DNA of 64,000 nucleotides from Haloplanus sp042216725 (lineage in GTDB: Archaea > Halobacteriota > Halobacteria > Halobacteriales > Haloferacaceae), in NCBI GenBank assembly GCA_042216725.1, contig JBDGTP010000034.1, forward strand, positions 16,607 to 80,606. Reading direction: 5' to 3'. The notes beneath the pieces were generated by a model. It had not been told where the DNA came from and did not search any database. It was given only the letters and a program-made list of their open reading frames with translations. This document shows, piece after piece, positions 8,596 through 16,826 of this stretch. The position numbers and the translations under genes were made by a program. Every line of letters begins with the position of its first letter. Position 1 is the stretch's first letter.

Positions 8596-9369
8596 ATGGT
8601 CGAGGCGTTCGCCGTGGCGAGCGGCAAAGGGGGGACGGGCAAGACGACGAGCACCCTTGCACTCGGGATGGCGCTCGCCGACCGCTACGACGTGACGGTG
8701 GTCGACGCCGATACGGGGATGGCGAACCTCCTCTTTCACACCGGCCTCGACGACGCGGCGGTGACGCTCCACGACCTGCTGGTCGAGGAGGCGGACGTGG
8801 CCCTAACCGACGCCGTCTACGAGCGGTTCGGCATGAAGGTCGTTCCCTGCGGGACGAGTCTGGCGGCGTTTCGCGCGGCCGACCCCGAACGGCTTCGGGA
8901 CGTAGTGGCGGAACTGGCCACCGACACCGACGTGCTACTGCTGGATTCGCCGGCCGCGCTGGGATCGAAGAGCGCCGTCCTGCCGGTCGTCCTCGCCGAC
9001 CGGACGGTGATCGTGCTCCAGCCGACGATTCCCGCGCTCTCGGACGGCCTCAAGGTACAGGAGTACGCCCGCTCGTACGGCACGGAGACGGCGGGAACGC
9101 TGTTCAACCGCGTCCGTGACGACGAGGGGATCGAACGGGTCGCCGAGCAGGCCGACCGCTACTTCGGCGGCGAGACGCTGGGGGTGATCCCCGAGAGCGA
9201 CGCCGCCCGGGCGGCCCGGCAGGCGGGCGAACCCTTGCTGGCACACGCCCCGGACGCGCCCGCGTCGCAGGCGTTCCGCGAGGCGGCGAGCCGACTCGAC
9301 GTGCGCGACGGAGCGAGCGACGCCGTGGCCGACCGCTTCCGAAGCGCAGTCGTCCCCGACGAAGTATGA
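8596..9369 (+). CDS. MinD/ParA-family ATPase (MinD2-like)
   Basis: This 257-residue protein has the deviant Walker A KGGTGKTTS at residues 10-18, switch I VVDADTGMANL and switch II LLLDSPAALGS, as in MinD/ParA proteins that dimerise on ATP and often associate with the membrane. No clear C-terminal amphipathic targeting helix is evident. A TATA-like GTTTAA at about 8563-8568 lies 28-33 nt before the ATG, so it starts its own leaderless transcript. It overlaps the next gene by ATGA. From memory, Haloferax volcanii MinD2, which affects cell shape and motility, likewise sits by cobalamin genes and overlaps a small partner; orthology is inferred, not proven. Confidence 0.85.
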   Translation: MVEAFAVASGKGGTGKTTSTLALGMALADRYDVTVVDADTGMANLLFHTGLDDAAVTLHDLLVEEADVALTDAVYERFGMKVVPCGTSLAAFRAADPERLRDVVAELATDTDVLLLDSPAALGSKSAVLPVVLADRTVIVLQPTIPALSDGLKVQEYARSYGTETAGTLFNRVRDDEGIERVAEQADRYFGGETLGVIPESDAARAARQAGEPLLAHAPDAPASQAFREAASRLDVRDGASDAVADRFRSAVVPDEV

Positions 9370-9905
9370 GGATCCCGCGCGGCGACCTGATCCGCTCGCG
9401 CGTCGTCGACGATCCGGGGGCGACGCTCGAAACGGCACTGGAGCGACGGCTCACGGGCTACGCCGTGTTCGAACCGCAGGACGCCGTCCTTCTCGGCGAC
9501 GAGACTCGCGGCGTCATCACGTTCGAGGGGGGCGTGCCGGTGCTCGCGTACTGCACCGACACCGACCGGGGCGGAGCCGACGCCCTCGCCGACGTGGCGG
9601 GGCCGGGGCCGTACAGCGTCGACCTGTTCGAACTCGACCGGTCGGCGTTGGCCGAGGCCCACGAGGCCGACGACCTTCGGATCTCTCCCGCCCTGCCGGC
9701 GGAACGCCTCACCGACGACCGCGACCTGGTGACGCGCACCCGCGAAGCGGCGCCCGACGACCGCCTCGGCGGCGACGGCACCGCTCCCGTCGAATCGTTC
9801 CTGGCCGACGAGGCACAGATCGAGGCCATCCGCGAACAGGCCCGCGAGGAGGCCCGCGCCCGCGCCGAGGAGTGGGGACTGACCGATGCCCTCGACGACG
9901 GATGA
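9366..9905 (+). CDS. MinD-associated acidic protein of unknown function
   Basis: This 179-residue protein starts inside the stop of the MinD-like gene (ATGA overlap), which implies coupled translation and probably a shared function. The N-terminal half looks like a compact beta-rich domain (YAVFEPQDAVLLGDETRGVI, then FEGGVPVLAYC). The last about 25 residues form a charged helix rich in Glu, Arg and Ala. No catalytic motif, membrane segment or cysteine cluster is visible. I cannot name the family with certainty; it could be a MinD regulator or effector. Confidence 0.8.
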   Translation: MRIPRGDLIRSRVVDDPGATLETALERRLTGYAVFEPQDAVLLGDETRGVITFEGGVPVLAYCTDTDRGGADALADVAGPGPYSVDLFELDRSALAEAHEADDLRISPALPAERLTDDRDLVTRTREAAPDDRLGGDGTAPVESFLADEAQIEAIREQAREEARARAEEWGLTDALDDG

Positions 9906-9944
9906 GACCTGCTATCAGATCACTGTCGTGATCGGGCGCAGAGC

Positions 9945-9976
9945 GTGTGACAGGCGTGACACACATCTTTATTATC
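9945..9976 (+). promoter_or_regulatory. Promoter of the HalOD1 gene with imperfect palindrome
   Basis: A 20-base imperfect inverted repeat (GTGTGACAGG CGTGACACAC at 9945-9964, two mismatched pairs) is followed directly by the AT-rich TTTATTATC at 9968-9976. The gene start is at 10015. The AT-rich box is a plausible TATA element with a short leader, and the palindrome sits where a factor could block or recruit TFB. A second short palindrome (GATCAC TGTC GTGATC, 9918-9933) lies just after the preceding stop. Confidence 0.4.
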
Positions 9977-10014
9977 CGCTGACGTAAAGACACGATAGCG
10001 ACAGCTGTATCACC

Positions 10015-10335
10015 ATGCAAGAGAAGTCTCATACCGATCTTGACGGGGGGACGGCGCGATACGACCCGGAGCGGGACGCGTACGTCGCCGACCACCGGGA
10101 GACCAGCGACCGGGAACTGAGCGTCACCGTCGTCCATGCGGTTCTGGAAGCGACGGGGAAAGAACCGACCGACGTGAACCTCAACGCCGTGGTTCAGCCG
10201 GATGCGCTGAATCGGATCTTCGCACCCACACACGACGGCACGCCCCGAAACGGCGGGACGCTGACGTTCGACTTCGCGGGCTGTCGGGTGACAGTCGACG
10301 GCGACGGCGAAATCGTGGTGGAGCCAAACCCGTAG
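10015..10335 (+). CDS. HalOD1 output-domain protein
   Basis: This 106-residue protein consists almost only of a HalOD1 domain: ELSVTVVHAVLEATGKEPTD, LNAVVQPDALNRIF and LTFDFAGCRVTVDGDGEIVV match the family's helix-strand-strand pattern. HalOD1 proteins are haloarchaeal output modules of unknown molecular activity, often near signalling genes. It ends base-to-base against the convergent DUF7504-type gene. An AT-rich promoter-like stretch with a palindrome precedes it. Confidence 0.85.
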   Translation: MQEKSHTDLDGGTARYDPERDAYVADHRETSDRELSVTVVHAVLEATGKEPTDVNLNAVVQPDALNRIFAPTHDGTPRNGGTLTFDFAGCRVTVDGDGEIVVEPNP

Positions 10336-11274
10336 TCAGTCGTCGTCGGACGCCCGTTCCAGATACCGTTCGAGTCGGTTGGCGTCGCGAGCGGCGTCCG
10401 ACAGACACACCCGTTCGGCCGTGCGGTCGTACGTCACGACGCCCGCGTCCGCCAGTCGCGGGACGTGAACGGACGCGAGCGCGGTGTAGGCCCGGGTACA
10501 CTCGTCCTCGGTCGGATCGTCGGTGCCGTTCTCCCACCGCGCTAGCTGTGCCGCCAGGCGTTCGAGGCCGAGTTCCGTCTCCTCGAATAGCGACCGGAGC
10601 ACGAACCGACGCCGCGGATTCCCGAGCAGGTCGTGGATCGTGTCGGCGTCGAACGGGGTCGGCGACGCCGAGGCGGACACGCCGTCGACGATGTCGTCGA
10701 ACAGGGTGCGGAGCGTGTTGATCGTCCGGTCGTCGGTCGTCGGATCGAGACGGACGACCAGCGTGGCGTCCAACTGATCGGCGCTCTGTACCAGCAGGTG
10801 GAGGAACTGAAACACCGACTCCAGGCCGTTCGCGTCGATAAACGGTTCGAGCGCGTCGACGTACACGAGCGTCTCGCGGTCGCTGTCGACCCAGTCGTCG
10901 AGATAGAGCGTGACGGCGGTGCCGAGTCGCTGGAGGTTCCCCGGATCGGACATCGCAGTCAGCGTGATGTCGCTCCCCGGGAGCGCCTGCCGCGACGGCC
11001 TGTCGGCCGTCTCGGCCGCCGCCGTGGCCGACCGGTCGAACTCGGCGAACGTGACGAGACCGAACGTGACCGGGAGATGGCCAATGCTGGCGCGCCAGTC
11101 GCTCACGACATCCCGTACCGACCTGGACGCCGAAACCACGAGAACGTCCGTCTCGTCTGGGGCAACGTCGAGACAGGGGGCCAATGGAGTCGCGGCGTCC
11201 GTCAGCAGTAACGTCGCGACTGGCTGCCGGGCGGCGTCTTCCTCGCTCGACGTGCCGCTATTTCCCCCCCCCAT
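10336..11274 (-). CDS. DUF7504/DUF7344-type haloarchaeal regulator with C-terminal winged helix
   Basis: This is a 312-residue soluble protein. Residues about 1-200 resemble a RecA/ATPase-like sensory fold without a clear Walker A: VTLYLDDWVDSDRETLVYVD and LESVFQFLHLLVQSADQLDA are typical of these proteins. Residues about 215-305 form a winged-helix domain (LLGNPRRRFVLRSLFE, then ARLADAGVVTYDRT). The start at 11274 begins MGGGNSG; a longer frame upstream would read through the AT-rich promoter and was rejected. Such proteins are common orphan regulators in haloarchaea. The numbered family names are given from memory. Confidence 0.75.
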   Translation of the reverse strand: MGGGNSGTSSEEDAARQPVATLLLTDAATPLAPCLDVAPDETDVLVVSASRSVRDVVSDWRASIGHLPVTFGLVTFAEFDRSATAAAETADRPSRQALPGSDITLTAMSDPGNLQRLGTAVTLYLDDWVDSDRETLVYVDALEPFIDANGLESVFQFLHLLVQSADQLDATLVVRLDPTTDDRTINTLRTLFDDIVDGVSASASPTPFDADTIHDLLGNPRRRFVLRSLFEETELGLERLAAQLARWENGTDDPTEDECTRAYTALASVHVPRLADAGVVTYDRTAERVCLSDAARDANRLERYLERASDDD

Positions 11275-11390
11275 GACTGGGTAACGATACGGTATTGTCA
11301 CGACAAGAGTAATAAATGTGCGGTGAATGATTGTCCGGCGATGCCGTGGCAACATGTCGCAATCGACGCCGGATCGTTCTCGAACCGACG

Positions 11391-11957
11391 ATGACCGACG
11401 ACGAGACGAACCGCCCGCCGAAGGGGGTGCGCCGCTTCGTCACCGTCAGTGTCGAGCGAGCGCCCGTCCGATCCGTCTCCGTGGCGTTCGTGGTCGGACT
11501 GGTGCTGGTCGTCGGACTCGTCGGACTCGTCTCGCTGCTGTTCGGGATTCCACCCGAATCCGTGCCCGTCCTCGGTGGGGTCGTCGCGTTCCTCCTGGGG
11601 CTCCTAGAGTTCGCCGTGGGAGTCGCGATGGTGGTCGGCTACGTCATCGTTGCCGTCGTCGGCCTCGGATTGATCTACGGCGTCCGGACGGGGAGCGTCG
11701 ACGACTGGTTTCCCGAGCCGACCCGATCCGCGCCGTCGTCGGACGACCGTCGCGGGCCACGGGCCGTGCTGTCGAACGTGCCGTGGAGCGAACTCAGCGA
11801 CGCGGTCGGCCGACGGGTGACCCCGACGGCGGCGAACCGGGACGCCCGCGGAGGCGACGCGACGGGGGACGAGCAGCAGTCGGCGGGGGGCGACACGGAG
11901 GGCGACTCGCGGCCCGACGACCGGGAGCGGATGCCGTCGAACGACCCGCGACGGTGA
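11391..11957 (+). CDS. Two-helix membrane protein with acidic C-terminal tail
   Basis: This is a 188-residue protein. A short basic N-terminus (PPKGVRRFVTVSVERAPV) is followed by two strong hydrophobic segments (about 28-52 and 63-93) and a hydrophilic tail rich in Asp, Arg and Gly with no recognisable motif. ATG 11391 was chosen because the open frame upstream encodes an unlikely Arg/Cys-rich leader. It is divergent from the 10336-11274 gene; the 116 bases between them should hold both promoters. Function unknown. Confidence 0.7.
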   Translation: MTDDETNRPPKGVRRFVTVSVERAPVRSVSVAFVVGLVLVVGLVGLVSLLFGIPPESVPVLGGVVAFLLGLLEFAVGVAMVVGYVIVAVVGLGLIYGVRTGSVDDWFPEPTRSAPSSDDRRGPRAVLSNVPWSELSDAVGRRVTPTAANRDARGGDATGDEQQSAGGDTEGDSRPDDRERMPSNDPRR

Positions 11958-11961
11958 CGGA

Positions 11962-12216
11962 TCACCGCCCATCGGAGCGGTCGTCGAGCGCCGTCCCGTC
12001 GTGGGGACAGTAGTCGAAGCCGGGATCGCGGGTGCGGAACCCGCAGGCCGGACACTCCCTGACGGGGCGCTCGTCGTCCCCCCGTCGAAACAGGACGGGG
12101 ACGAACGGGAGAAGCAAGAACGCAATCAGGGTGTCGAAGAAGTACCACGCGGCGATGCTGACGAGGAGGCTCACGACCAGACCGGCGACGGCCGTCGCGG
12201 TTCGCGATCCGACCAT
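11962..12216 (-). CDS. Small membrane protein with C-terminal zinc ribbon
   Basis: This is an 84-residue protein. Two hydrophobic segments (GLVVSLLVSIAAWYFFDTLI and AFLLLPFVPVLF) are followed by a C-terminal pair of half-ribbons CPACGFR and YCPHDGT, which would bind one zinc. Start at 12216 (MVGSRTATAV) avoids an improbable upstream leader. Small zinc-ribbon membrane proteins of this form are widespread in haloarchaea and uncharacterised. It converges on the gene ending at 11957. Confidence 0.75.
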   Translation of the reverse strand: MVGSRTATAVAGLVVSLLVSIAAWYFFDTLIAFLLLPFVPVLFRRGDDERPVRECPACGFRTRDPGFDYCPHDGTALDDRSDGR

Positions 12217-12277
12217 GGTCGTCGTAGGCGCGTCGCGGCCAAGGGCGTGGCGGTCCCGGCGATGCGACTGTGACCGC

Positions 12278-12745
12278 CTAGGCAGTGACGAGATCACGGG
12301 CGGTGTCGTCCTCGCCGGGGGGTTCGTCGAGTACGTCGATCCGGGACACCCACTTCACTCGCTCCCAACAGTCGGCATCGGCGAACACGAGACGGACGGG
12401 GCCGCCCCGTTCGGTCGGAATCGGCTCGCCGTCGAGTCGGACCGCGAGCAGACCCTCGCGGAGTCGCTCCAGATCGAATCCGCAGGCGAAGTCGGCATCC
12501 GCCGACCGAACCAGAGCGTGTGAGGCGTTCGACCGCGGCTTCGCCCGGTCGAGCACCATCCCGACACGAACGCCACTCCACTGGCGCGTCGGCACTGCCT
12601 CCTCCCCGCAGGCCGTCGACGCCTCGACGGGAACCGACGCCAGCGCCGCTAGATCCGTCGCGCGCACCGTTCGCGGATCGGTGACGGCGCCGGCAACGGC
12701 CACCGTCCAGCGATCCGTCTCGCTCGGCGGTTCCGAATGTGTCAT
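12278..12745 (-). CDS. Small molybdopterin-dependent oxidoreductase domain protein
   Basis: This is a 155-residue stand-alone sulfite-oxidase/YedY-type molybdopterin domain. The first part reads WTVAVAGAVTDPRTVRATDL. A Cys at the usual Moco-ligand position (STACGEE) is followed by RQWSGVRVGMVLDRA, the counterpart of the family WxGVPL motif, and a C-terminal GPVRLVFADADCWERVKWVS. Full-length enzymes are longer, so this may be a minimal redox domain or a Moco-binding relic. Start 12745 (MTHSEPPSE) was preferred to an upstream Cys-rich frame. No Tat signal is visible, so it is probably cytosolic. Confidence 0.78.
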   Translation of the reverse strand: MTHSEPPSETDRWTVAVAGAVTDPRTVRATDLAALASVPVEASTACGEEAVPTRQWSGVRVGMVLDRAKPRSNASHALVRSADADFACGFDLERLREGLLAVRLDGEPIPTERGGPVRLVFADADCWERVKWVSRIDVLDEPPGEDDTARDLVTA

Positions 12746-12849
12746 CGACGCGACGCAGGCCACGCACGTGCAAAGTCCTTCGCCCGATGGCGTTCGATCC
12801 CGAACATATTCGCCCGAACACACTCCCCATTGCCGGTCGTCGAACGGCT

Positions 12850-13080
12850 ATGGTAGACCGACTCGACCTCCGCGACGTCCCACCGCGAGAACGCCACTCG
12901 AAGATCCACGCCGCCTTCGACGACCTCGACGAGGGCGAAGAGCTGACCATCGTCAACGACCACGATCCGAAGCCCCTGTTCTACGAGTTCCGCGCCGAAC
13001 GCGACGCCTTCGACGCCGACGCCTATCGCTCCGAGCGCCGCGGCCCGAACGAGTTCGTGGCGACACTCCCGAAGCACTGA
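12850..13080 (+). CDS. DUF2249-domain protein
   Basis: This 76-residue protein is nearly all DUF2249: LDLRDVPPRERHSKIHAAFD, then LTIVNDHDPKPLFYEFRAE, a small alpha/beta SirA-like fold seen in haloarchaeal hypothetical proteins and some nitrogen-oxide-related operons. ATG 12850 begins exactly at the conserved domain. It is divergent from the Moco-domain gene, which could point to a shared redox role; that link is inference only. Confidence 0.85.
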   Translation: MVDRLDLRDVPPRERHSKIHAAFDDLDEGEELTIVNDHDPKPLFYEFRAERDAFDADAYRSERRGPNEFVATLPKH

Positions 13081-13160
13081 CTCCCGGGCCGCCCGCGCCG
13101 GTTCGGCGCGACGCCGAGGCGAAAGATACACCCTTCTCTAATTAGATGTAATTACCACCG

Positions 13161-13355
13161 ATGGGCGATACGATCGTTCGATCCAGCCCCGCGGTGCCGA
13201 ACGGCGTCGACTATCTGCTCGCAGCGATGGGACTCGCTCTCTTCGGCGGCATCGCCGTGGGCGTCGTCTCGGGCGTGCCGCTCCGCCTCGCGGCTGGGAT
13301 CGGATCGCTGTTCGCGGCGTGTCTGCTCGCCGTCGCCCTGGTGCGGTTCCCCTAG
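13161..13355 (+). CDS. Small two-helix membrane protein
   Basis: This is a 64-residue hydrophobic protein with two membrane segments (YLLAAMGLALFGGIAVGVVS and LAAGIGSLFAACLLAVALV) joined by a short loop. An AT-rich sequence (TAATTAGATGTAATTA, about 13140-13155) just upstream is a plausible promoter. The TAG stop shares bases with the stop of the convergent large gene, so the two 3' ends overlap by 4 bases (CTAG). Function unknown. Confidence 0.7.
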   Translation: MGDTIVRSSPAVPNGVDYLLAAMGLALFGGIAVGVVSGVPLRLAAGIGSLFAACLLAVALVRFP

Positions 13356-14977
13356 CGCCAGCGCACCGCGACGAGGGCGAGCAACACGGCCACGCCCACA
13401 CCAGCGAGCGGTACGTCCAGCGATCCCAGGAACGGAATCGGCACCGACACCGCGGCGTCGAGAGGGGCGGGCACCCCGACCGTCGGCACCGGGATCACGA
13501 CACCAACGAACGGGATGTGGACACCCGACGGGGCGTCGTCGCCGCCCGCCGCCCCCGTGTCGCTCTCCTCGGCCGCACCGTCGTCGCCAGCATCGGACTC
13601 GGTCGGGGGGTTCGGCGCCGGGGCCGAGACAGTCGTGTTCACCAGGTGTTCGGCGCCGCTGGCGTCGCGAACGCGCACCCGAACTCGCGTCGTTCCCGTG
13701 ACGCCGTCGAGTCTGGCGCCGAACGAGCCGTTCGATCCGAGTTCGACCGGGCGAATGTCGACGATCCGACCGGTCGACGGATCGACCGCTTCGACGCTGA
13801 CGTTGGCGACCTGGCCGCCAGTGACGCTCCCGCCGACGGCGACGGTGCGGTCGCCGACGTAGCCGGTGCGGCGGTCGGAGACGGTGATGTTCGGCGCGAG
13901 GAACGTCGCGAGTGAGTAGTTCCAGGTTTGTTGGTTGCCCGCGGTGTCGTTCGCTCCGAGGACGACGTAGTCGCGGCCGGGCGGGTGATAGACGGTCGTA
14001 TCCAGGGTGACGTTCCGGCGGTCGCGGTCGGGGGCAGTCGGCTGCGGAAAGACGAGCGGGTGGCGGTCACCGTCGTCGAGGGAGATGGTTTCGTCGGCCG
14101 TGCCGTTCTCCGACGCCAACCAGACGGACTGCACCTGGACGCGGTCGCTGGCCGTCCCCTCGACGTGCAGGCGCGTCGACGACACCCACTCGATGTCAGT
14201 GACGTTCACCGACGGGGGAGTGTCGTCCTTGACCGAAATCGTGAACTCGTGAGTGCGAAGGTGGCCGACGGCGTCCTCCGCGCGAATCGTGATGTCGTTG
14301 GCGCCGAGGGCGAGATACAGCGACTGGTTGAACGACTCGCCCGGGCCGTCGATGAAGTGCTGTCTCCGGTTCCGGTGGTCGGCGTCGTCCTCCCCGACCA
14401 GCCGGTACTGGTAGTCGTTGTCGATACGGACGTACTCGACGGTCGAGAGATCGGTGAGCGTGCCGTTGATGGTGACGTTGGCCCGGTTGACGGTCAGTTT
14501 GGTCGCCGGCGGGTGTTCCGGCCCCTCGGGCATCGAATCGCTGGCGAACGGCGACGAATAGTTGATCACCGGCGCCGTGTCGTCGCGAATGATCGTCGCG
14601 TCGTGCGTGGCGACGCCGCCGGCCTTGGCGACGATGCGCACCCGGTGGCGTCCCCGCTCCATGTCGAGGACGACGTTTCGCGCGACCGACTTCCGTCCGG
14701 GTTCGAAGACGTGTCGCGTTTCGCCGTCGATCCGCACCTCGATCAGCGATACCGGATCGTCCGCCGAGACGGTCACCCGCACCCAGGGATCGGTCGCCGT
14801 GTGGTACACGTCACCGGAGTCGAGCGGCGTACCGTCGACGTCGACGGCGATTGTCGGCGACGACCCGGCGTCGGGCGTGGGCGTCGCCGTGGACTGCGCT
14901 GCGACGGGCGCCCCCAACGGCAGGGCGCCGACGCCGACCAGCAGAATCACGAGTGCGACCGTCGGGCGTGTCTCCAT
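13352..14977 (-). CDS. Secreted or cell-surface Ig-like repeat protein with C-terminal anchor
   Basis: This is a 541-residue protein with a Sec signal (TVALVILLVGVGALPLGAPV, Ala-rich cleavage near residue 28), then several beta-sandwich modules that each end or begin with a DDT-P motif (IRDDTAPVINYSS, VKDDTPPSVNVTD), typical of bacterial Ig-like/HYR-type repeats. Many NxS/T sequons (NVTINGT, NQSLYL, NYSLA) suggest N-glycosylation. An acidic Gly/Asp linker near 445-475 precedes hydrophobic C-terminal segments ending VGVAVLLALVAVRWR, a membrane anchor. It is probably an envelope or adhesion-type protein; no enzymatic motif was found. Confidence 0.82.
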   Translation of the reverse strand: METRPTVALVILLVGVGALPLGAPVAAQSTATPTPDAGSSPTIAVDVDGTPLDSGDVYHTATDPWVRVTVSADDPVSLIEVRIDGETRHVFEPGRKSVARNVVLDMERGRHRVRIVAKAGGVATHDATIIRDDTAPVINYSSPFASDSMPEGPEHPPATKLTVNRANVTINGTLTDLSTVEYVRIDNDYQYRLVGEDDADHRNRRQHFIDGPGESFNQSLYLALGANDITIRAEDAVGHLRTHEFTISVKDDTPPSVNVTDIEWVSSTRLHVEGTASDRVQVQSVWLASENGTADETISLDDGDRHPLVFPQPTAPDRDRRNVTLDTTVYHPPGRDYVVLGANDTAGNQQTWNYSLATFLAPNITVSDRRTGYVGDRTVAVGGSVTGGQVANVSVEAVDPSTGRIVDIRPVELGSNGSFGARLDGVTGTTRVRVRVRDASGAEHLVNTTVSAPAPNPPTESDAGDDGAAEESDTGAAGGDDAPSGVHIPFVGVVIPVPTVGVPAPLDAAVSVPIPFLGSLDVPLAGVGVAVLLALVAVRWR

Positions 14978-15064
14978 ACGAACCGGCCTCAGTCGGGGAC
15001 GTGGGCGGGACGGCTTATCAGTGATCCGGCTCGATTATCAGCGAACCGAACTCGGCGGCTGGAC

Positions 15065-16102
15065 TCACGACGGCCGCGTCGGCCGCGTGCCAAGTGTCAC
15101 CTCGACGGTGCGTTCGTTCCCGTCGCGTAGGATCGTCAGCGAGACGGTGTCGCCAGGGCGTGTCTCCAAAGCGAGGAAGCTCCCCAGTGCCTCCGTCGTG
15201 TTCGTCGTCGTCCCGCCGATAGAGAGTATCACGTCGCCACCGACGGGCACCCGTTCGCCCCCGACGGTATCGGCGGTGTCGCTGGGCTGGAGGACGCCCT
15301 CGGCCGGGCCGTCCGGCGCGAGCGACACCACGAGCAAGCCGCGCGCTTCGTCGAGGTCGTTGGCCTCGGCGACTTCGGGCGTGACGGGAACGACGGCGAC
15401 GCCGAGGAATGAGTGGTCGAACGACCCCGTCTCGATCAGTTCGGGGAGCACCCGCCGGGCGAGGGCGGCCGAGATGCCGAACGCGATGTTGTCCCCGCCG
15501 CCGGAGTTGATGACGGCGAGCACCCGGCTGTCGAGTGCCATCAGCGGCCCGCCGCTGTTACCCGGGTTGACCGCCGCGTCCGTCTGGATGGCGTCGGGGA
15601 TGCTGTAGCCAGTCGGCGCTGGAATCGACCGGTTCGTGCCGCTGACGACCCCCGTCGTGACCGAGCCGTCGAGGTTGAAGGGGTTGCCGATGGCGACGAC
15701 TTCCTGCCCGATGGTCGCTGGCTCCTCGGCGAGGGAGAGCGGCGACGCCGACTCCGGGAGACTCTCCGTCTCCACGACCGCGAGGTCGCTGTGCCGGTCG
15801 GTGCCGACCACCGCACCCTCGTGCCACTGTTCCCCGCTCGACCGAAGGTCGACCGCCGTCGCCCCGCCGACGACGTGGGCGTTCGTGACGACGTGAGTAT
15901 CGTCGTAGACCCAGCCCGTGCCGCTTCCCTCGGACGTCTCGACGAGGAGTACGGAGGCGATGGTTTCGCGGTACACCTCGGTGTAGGGGCTGTTGGCCGC
16001 ACCCTGTGCCGTCGGCGACGAGCCACACCCCGCGAGCCCCCCGGTCAGCGCGAGCGCGCTCGCCCCGAGCAGTCGCCGTCGGGTCGTGTGTCGGTCGTCC
16101 AT
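15065..16102 (-). CDS. HtrA/DegP-like S1C serine protease lipoprotein with PDZ domain
   Basis: This is a 345-residue protein. The N-terminus carries RRR followed by a hydrophobic stretch and a lipobox LAGC (Cys26), consistent with Tat export and lipid anchoring. The chymotrypsin-like domain keeps the full triad: His76 in VVTNAHVVGG, Asp106 in DRHSDLAVV and Ser183 in NPGNSGGPL. A single PDZ domain follows from about 235 (FLGVAVVPV, then LSIGGTTTNT). It is likely an extracytoplasmic protease or chaperone for misfolded envelope proteins. Its own promoter should lie in the short gap to the DsbA-like gene. Confidence 0.92.
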   Translation of the reverse strand: MDDRHTTRRRLLGASALALTGGLAGCGSSPTAQGAANSPYTEVYRETIASVLLVETSEGSGTGWVYDDTHVVTNAHVVGGATAVDLRSSGEQWHEGAVVGTDRHSDLAVVETESLPESASPLSLAEEPATIGQEVVAIGNPFNLDGSVTTGVVSGTNRSIPAPTGYSIPDAIQTDAAVNPGNSGGPLMALDSRVLAVINSGGGDNIAFGISAALARRVLPELIETGSFDHSFLGVAVVPVTPEVAEANDLDEARGLLVVSLAPDGPAEGVLQPSDTADTVGGERVPVGGDVILSIGGTTTNTTEALGSFLALETRPGDTVSLTILRDGNERTVEVTLGTRPTRPS

Positions 16103-16144
16103 TGTCGCATCTCGGGGGTACGGCGGGGAATAGATTGGGGTGAG

Positions 16145-16783
16145 TCAGGCGCCCTCGACGAGTCGCTCCAGTTGCGCGGGCGGCACGGCACCGCGCGCAG
16201 CGTGGCCGTCGTACACGAACGTCGGAACCCCGGTGATGCCCTGGGCCTGTGCCTCCGCGAACAGGTCGTCGATGCGGGCGAAGGGGTCGTCGTCCCGGAG
16301 CGCCCCGTGGACGGTGTCCGGGTCGAGCCCCGCCTCCGCGGCGCAGTCGACGAGCACGGCGGCGTCGCCGATGTCACGTCCGTCGACCCAGAGCGCCTCG
16401 AAAATGGCCCGGTCGAAAGCCAGCCACGTCTCGTATGACTCCGTCTCCTTGACGCGATAGGAGACGGCTTGCGCGGGCCGCGAGTCCACGTCGGTCGCGA
16501 TTTCCTGGCTCATCTCGGCGTCGTACGCTTCCTGCAGGCGACGGACGTTCTCGCGGGCCTGCTCGTAGTACGTCTCGTCCTTGCCGTCGTCGGCCGTAGC
16601 GTCGATATCGCCGTCCGGGCCGCGCTTCTGTGCGCGGAGGTCGAACGGCCGCCAGTCGATTGCCAGCGGTTCCGTGCGTTCCTCCTGGTACTGCGCCAGG
16701 GACTGTCGCCCCAGATAACAGAAAGGGCAGACGTAGTCGGAAAAGACCGTGATCCGCTCGCGCGCCTGTGGCTCCTGTGTCAT
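16145..16783 (-). CDS. DsbA/FrnE-family thiol oxidoreductase
   Basis: This is a 212-residue thioredoxin-fold protein with the active-site pair CPFC at residues 19-22 and the cis-Pro loop GITGVPTFVYDGH near 186-198. A helical insertion between them is characteristic of the FrnE/HCCA-isomerase branch. No signal peptide is visible, so it should act in the cytosol as a disulfide oxidoreductase or isomerase. It stands between the secreted protease and halocyanin genes, all on the minus strand but with separate spacers. Confidence 0.9.
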   Translation of the reverse strand: MTQEPQARERITVFSDYVCPFCYLGRQSLAQYQEERTEPLAIDWRPFDLRAQKRGPDGDIDATADDGKDETYYEQARENVRRLQEAYDAEMSQEIATDVDSRPAQAVSYRVKETESYETWLAFDRAIFEALWVDGRDIGDAAVLVDCAAEAGLDPDTVHGALRDDDPFARIDDLFAEAQAQGITGVPTFVYDGHAARGAVPPAQLERLVEGA

Positions 16784-16826
16784 GGACGCCGTTAGCGATC
16801 CGAACGGGAAAAGACCGCGACTCCGG

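Noticed and set aside
1..8600. Cobalamin riboswitch
   Set aside because: The cluster begins outside the window and no B12-box-like conserved element was seen in the short internal gaps.
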